NCBI GenBank assembly: GCA_001566295.1 | Contig: KQ964258.1 | Coordinates: 372,001-436,000, forward strand | Reading direction: 5' to 3' | Origin: Microdochium bolleyi | Taxonomy: Eukaryota; Ascomycota; Sordariomycetes; Xylariales; Microdochiaceae | DNA length: 64,000 bases | The notes under the pieces: generated by a model | What the model was told of the DNA's origin: nothing | The model's input: the letters and a program-made list of their open reading frames with translations, nothing else | The model's database searches: none | Shown here: positions 59,415-64,000 of the stretch, piece after piece | Numbering within the stretch: position 1 is the first letter of the stretch | How the letters are laid out: every line of letters starts with the position of its first letter | Made by a program: the position numbers and the translations under genes

Positions 59415-62400
59415 GCGATGTATGTTCGTGAGGGGATTTACGTGACAATGATAAGGTAGGCGAGCTGCAGTGGGCTCTTTGACGTTTTTGGCATCTACTC
59501 TCATGCGATACACGTGCCGCACGTGTCTTGCGATTCTGTATATTGTGGACCGTCATGATAATGATATATATAACGGATGGCCTGTAAGGGGTTCAAATCT
59601 TGGATACTTATTATACAATACATAGATTGATTTCAAGCATGGAAAACACCCCGCTACCATCTACTTGAACAGGCCAAGCTCGCCCCTAATTATCGAGGAT
59701 ATGAGAATGAAGGCGGTGTACAACCACACTCCAGAGATTTCCAAGCTAGGGATCACGTTGGTCTGCACGGGCATGCTGTATCAGTAGGCACCTTCGACCG
59801 CTCCGGGCCGCATGCCACTTCTCTGCAGAGGGGGAGGCTGCCATTGTCAGTCGATATAAAGTTGTCTTTGTGTCAGATCGAGCGCCACAGCCGAATTCAA
59901 GCCGACTCGGACACACATAGCTCTAGATAATGTGCGACTTGTGGTGAGACAGTCATGCCCAAGCTCGACCTTGTGTAGCATAATATTCGCTATGTGCTGG
60001 CGCACTCACGTGGTAATTTTTGGAAAGCAAACTGTGTGTAACTGCACGAATTCGCCCGTAGTTTTCCACATCGACCATGCAAGACAGAGCTGCGACATCA
60101 GTAAGACTTGCAAGGTTGTCTCTCCACGACTCACCCCCCTTTGGCGAGTGACCGTAGTAGGAAATTGTTAGCCACTAAGGAATGGATCGGGTCGTTCTGA
60201 CGAGCCCGCACAGTAACCTGGCACAGACTAGCTGCGTTTCGATGAGGTCAACGATTCTGCAATTGTCGTGGGAGCATGCGATAGAAAAATGAAGCACCAA
60301 AAGCTTGCCTGTGTCTTCGCGTGATTGGAAGAATTAGCCGACGGCAGCGAAGATTCAAACCTTTGCTAATATCACTTTGGTCTCTCACTTTAGCGCGGTC
60401 GTCCAGACGGGTCGGCTTCTGGAAGGATGTGGGGAACGCGAGAAGCCACAAACCCGTGCTTCATCGTGGTCCCGGTCCCTATCGCAGCATATTCCGCTGA
60501 AATAGCAAGCGCTGGTTTCTGTTGGCTGTCGCGTTGCACGCTTGCACAATTATTGTGAGGGCCAGGCAGGGGTTCAGGAGAAAATGGAAGACGATTTGCG
60601 TGCAAGGGGTGAAGGTGGATGAGGCGTGCTAGTCCTCGTCATCGAAGTTGGCTGGACAATCATCAGAGCTCCGCTACAGCAATGGACTACATGATGCTCA
60701 AAGCTGGGCTTTGCTACGCAGGGCATCAAGACAGTGTTCAACAACGAGCGTGGTCAGGAATCAGCCGCAGCCACAACGTCAGAGGCCGACAACGTCAGAG
60801 GCCGCGAGCTTGTGCACGTGCTAAGCCGGCTTGCTCTAGTCCTAGTCGAGCTTTGTTTGGTTGCCAATTGTGGCATCACTGACCTCGACAGCTCGACGAG
60901 GACCATTCTGTGGCGACTAGTTAGTGAGTGCGTGAGGCTGAATTGCATCAAGCGCAGCTCTAGTGCCACACGTCGGCACAGAGAATGGGCGGCCTCGCTT
61001 GATGGCATGGCTCAGACGCGGGCGGACCTGGGCGACCGAGATCAGGTCTAGAGTGGTGGCACAATGTGTCCAAGCGAGACGGGTCTCGCCCATGGTCTTT
61101 GAAATTTGGCGTCCGCCAAGGGCTTGCGATTGTAACTTGTCTCACCCAAGCCTCGATGTTGTTGGGCGTAGGGACATGCGGGAATGTGCCCGGGGCGGAG
61201 AAACCCGCCACGGGACTCAGCGGACCACAAAGGACCAGGTCCTAGACGTTCTTGGCGGACCATAATTTCGTCAAAATCGGTGAGCAAGCAGAAGAAGAAA
61301 AAGCAGGCGATCGACGCAGTACCTACTCTGAACACGGAATGGGACGCATGCCTACCGAGGTAGGTAGCAGCAAAGCCATGTTTCTTCCCATGGATCCCTG
61401 TGCCAGCGCCAGGCTTCCCTCCGTGCTCCCAACCCATCCTGGCCGTCGAGTTGTGCCTCTAAAAGCCTTGGGGCCTCGGGCATGCCATCTAGTGAAGCCA
61501 GAAGGGACGGAATGCCTGCGCGTTCATGCGGTCACGCGGGATGCAGACTGTCGCGCCGAGTTGCCGCAGCGAGCGTGCCGTGCGATCAGCGCAGGATTTG
61601 CGCGTAGCTCGCAGGAGAGGAGAGGGCCATGTCTAGCTGAAAGCGTAGTCAAGTCTGAATTGTGTCGTCGATGGCGGAGAGGAGGGCGGGCCGGCGGAAT
61701 CGAGGAGGGGGTTGGACGGGAGGACTCCTCCAGGGTGCTGCCGGGGCCATGCTCCGATTGTCGTGCGCACCAGGTTGCACCTGCCTCGATGCCCAAGCCC
61801 CCCTGGCGATCACTCTTGCTGGCAGTCGGAAACACTCCCGCATCATCCCCGACGAAAGGACCATTCAAGTCCATCGTTGTTCACGACACGCCTCAAGTGC
61901 ATCTCGACTCTCATTTTCAGAGACCCACGTCCGCGACGCTGGCCACGCGGACGCCAATGCTCATCGCTTCTTCCTTCGTTCCCTGCCCAACGTGCGGACG
62001 CTTGCGGCCTCAATGTCTCGCGAAACAACGGCAGCCATACCAAGGCCCGCGCGGCTCCGCGATGCAACCAGACGCACGGCGCCGAGAATCCCATGCATGC
62101 ACTCGAAGCTCCATGATTACTATCCGCTACGACCGACTGTTCCCGCCGAAGACAAATCCTGGCAGGTGGGCCGATCGCGGCAGGCTGGCAGGCCGCCCAA
62201 CCACGCACGATGATGCAGCGCGGTTGACAGGCTGTGGATCGCAGCATGCCATGCCAGACACCGCAGACCGGCCCAGACCGCGAGGCGCCACGAGGCACCT
62301 CGTCCATCAGGCCATGTTGCTGCAGCCTCTGCTGACGGCCCTGCGCTGGCGCCGCAGCCAACCAGCCATCAACGGCCACTGATCCGGTGCCCCTGTCCAG

Positions 62401-64000
62401 TCTCCTCCCTCACCTGAGCTCGTCTGCGGCAGAAACACCACAACGACCGACTTCTAATCATACGTCTGCGGTCCCGAGCCCATGTAGAGCGCCATGTCCG
62501 GCTAGGCTCATCGATCCCTGTGAAGCACAATCAGTCTTGGCATCATCACTCGAGGAATCCTAGAAAGGATAATGATCCTGGGGTTGCAGTCCGTACTCGC
62601 GCTCTTACGGAGTACGCGGCCATGCCGGCGCGGCGCCGCACTCGTGCCCTTGAAGACAGCAACCCCTGCGAGAGGCTTAGTGCCCCAAAGCTTATGACGC
62701 TGGGGCCGCTCGAGGGCTAGACCTTCGAAGGCTTCTCGAGTCTTGCATGGGCCATTTCCCGGGCCTGACCACCAATTACATTCCTTCTGACCCCCGCGGA
62801 AAACCACAAGCCATTGGTCAAGACTGTGGTTACTCAAGCCGTGGTTGCATTGCGATTCGGCTATTCCCTCCAAGAGGCACTCGAGCTTGGACCGTCGTCA
62901 CCGAGCGCGGAATCATCATGCTTCCTTGCCGCAATGCTAGTGTCAACCAGTTCGTTAGCATACATGATGGGCCTCCACGCCACCCCAAGCTTTGCGTGTG
63001 AATCCAAGTAACGGATCTAGTCCCAAACTCCGGGACGGGCCAATGACACCTGCAGCGTGCTAGGAGGTTCCTCGATTAGGCATGTTCGTTAGACACATGG
63101 CAAGGCTCTGTCCACGCTCCGCGGGCAAGGTCGTCGTTTGATAACGTAACCTTTAAGTACCCCTGTATAAGCTTCCTACAGCAAGTCCACCCGCTCTTAC
63201 ATTGTCCGAGCCGTTCGTCCCAGATCCCTGCATGATGGCGCGCAGCAGATCTGCTCCCGCTCATACTGGTAGGCTGAACCAACTCTTCGGGCCCGTGTTG
63301 GCTGTGTCAAGCCAAGCTTTTCCAGCTAAGAAGACCACTCTTGCCAGGACCAAGCTAACACCTGGCCCCTCGCTCTTCAGATTTATGCTTCTGCAGCTTG
63401 TCACCGGAGCGACTGCCTGTTTCTATCTGGGATACGGATCATCGTGCTCTTCCCACGACCAAACTTCACCACTCACCACAACCCGAGTCGGCGGATCAGG
63501 GCTCTTGACGTTCCCCACGAGCATCGCACAACTATCAAAAGCGCCAAAAGCTGCTGACGTACGACAGTCCACCACAGAGGTCACAAACCACCGCGTTTCC
63601 ACGTTCAACATAACAAAATCCCCGGGGCTGTTCGGCACAATAGTCATCCCTCTGGCACTTCTTGTGGGACGGTTCTTGGACTCGCTTTGGGGAAGTCCTC
63701 AGTCGTGAGCTCTTCGCAGAGACTCTGACTGTTCTTGATTTGCTGCACCCAGGCTCATACGCGACAATCGCTACTGCTCAGGAGGCCCCGATAAGTCACG
63801 CGGGTATTAAGCAACTCGTTACCATTATTTCGTAGACTACAACGGCGCGTTCGCCATGCGCAAACCCTATTCGACAACAAGGCTATAGTTTGGATAGGAA
63901 TCTACCGAAGAAGCAGCAAAGCCCTCCCGTGCCATCGACGTCATTCCCACCATATTGCAAAGCTCCGCTCATCGAGCTCATGAGAGAGTGGAAGCAGAAG
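59415..64000. other. Right end of window, no gene supported
   Basis: About 4.6 kb contain the exgD 3' end and then sequence without a recognisable coding chain. The longest open frames (plus 61252-62382, which starts with TTG, and plus 63202-63708) show no family signature, although the second has a hydrophobic segment near its end. A divergent or partial gene may exist but cannot be argued from sequence alone. Confidence 0.4.

Noticed and set aside
61252..62382. 376-codon open frame near the right end
   Set aside because: It starts with TTG, shows no recognisable family, and has Arg/Pro/His-rich content typical of chance frames in GC-rich DNA; antisense frames are equally open.
63202..63708. 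168-codon open frame with a hydrophobic C-terminal stretch
   Set aside because: It begins with a non-ATG codon and has no family signature. It could be a small membrane protein, but the evidence is too weak.

Overview
This is nuclear DNA of a filamentous ascomycete (Pezizomycotina, most likely a sordariomycete). The basis is short introns (about 50-230 nt, GTRNGY...YAG) with CTGAC/CTAAC-type branch points, intergenic spaces of 0.3-1.7 kb, and typical fungal families: AcuK regulator, FMP52, ExgD glucanase, TAPT1/EMP65, fungal NB-ARC/TPR protein. All gene models below were spliced by hand, and every joined CDS is a whole number of codons. I saw no tRNA, rRNA, CRISPR array or intact transposon.

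Left part (1-24.3 kb). A head-to-head pair resembling fungal immunity or allorecognition genes comes first: a DUF7580-like plus C2H2 protein (minus, 4644-1086) and a C2H2 plus NB-ARC plus TPR-like NLR-type protein (plus, 5675-9875), about 1.03 kb apart. Next are a secreted serine beta-lactamase-family hydrolase (minus), a TAPT1/EMP65-family membrane protein (plus), an FMP52-type NAD(P)-binding mitochondrial protein (plus), a 2H-phosphodiesterase-like protein (minus) and a four-finger C2H2 transcription factor (minus).

Middle (23.6-38.5 kb). About 14.9 kb without a gene I can support separates two divergently transcribed regulators, the C2H2 factor and the Zn2Cys6 gluconeogenesis regulator acuK. 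Both ends look like long leaders or promoters with pyrimidine-rich tracts. The interior holds homopolymer tracts, an AT-richer island and only unrecognisable open frames.

Right part (38.5-59.4 kb). This is ordinary housekeeping: acuK (plus), riboflavin kinase FMN1 (minus), a 1,136-residue coiled-coil protein (minus), TFIIE beta (minus), cytochrome b5 (minus), actin-capping protein alpha (minus), branched-chain 2-oxoacid dehydrogenase E1 beta (minus) and exo-beta-1,3-glucanase ExgD (plus). The last 4.6 kb holds no gene I can support.

The genes do not form a metabolic cluster. Items most worth following are the divergent NLR-like pair, the 14.9-kb inter-regulator region, and several splicing features (a 19-nt microexon, a stop-free in-frame intron in acuK, an AAG acceptor).
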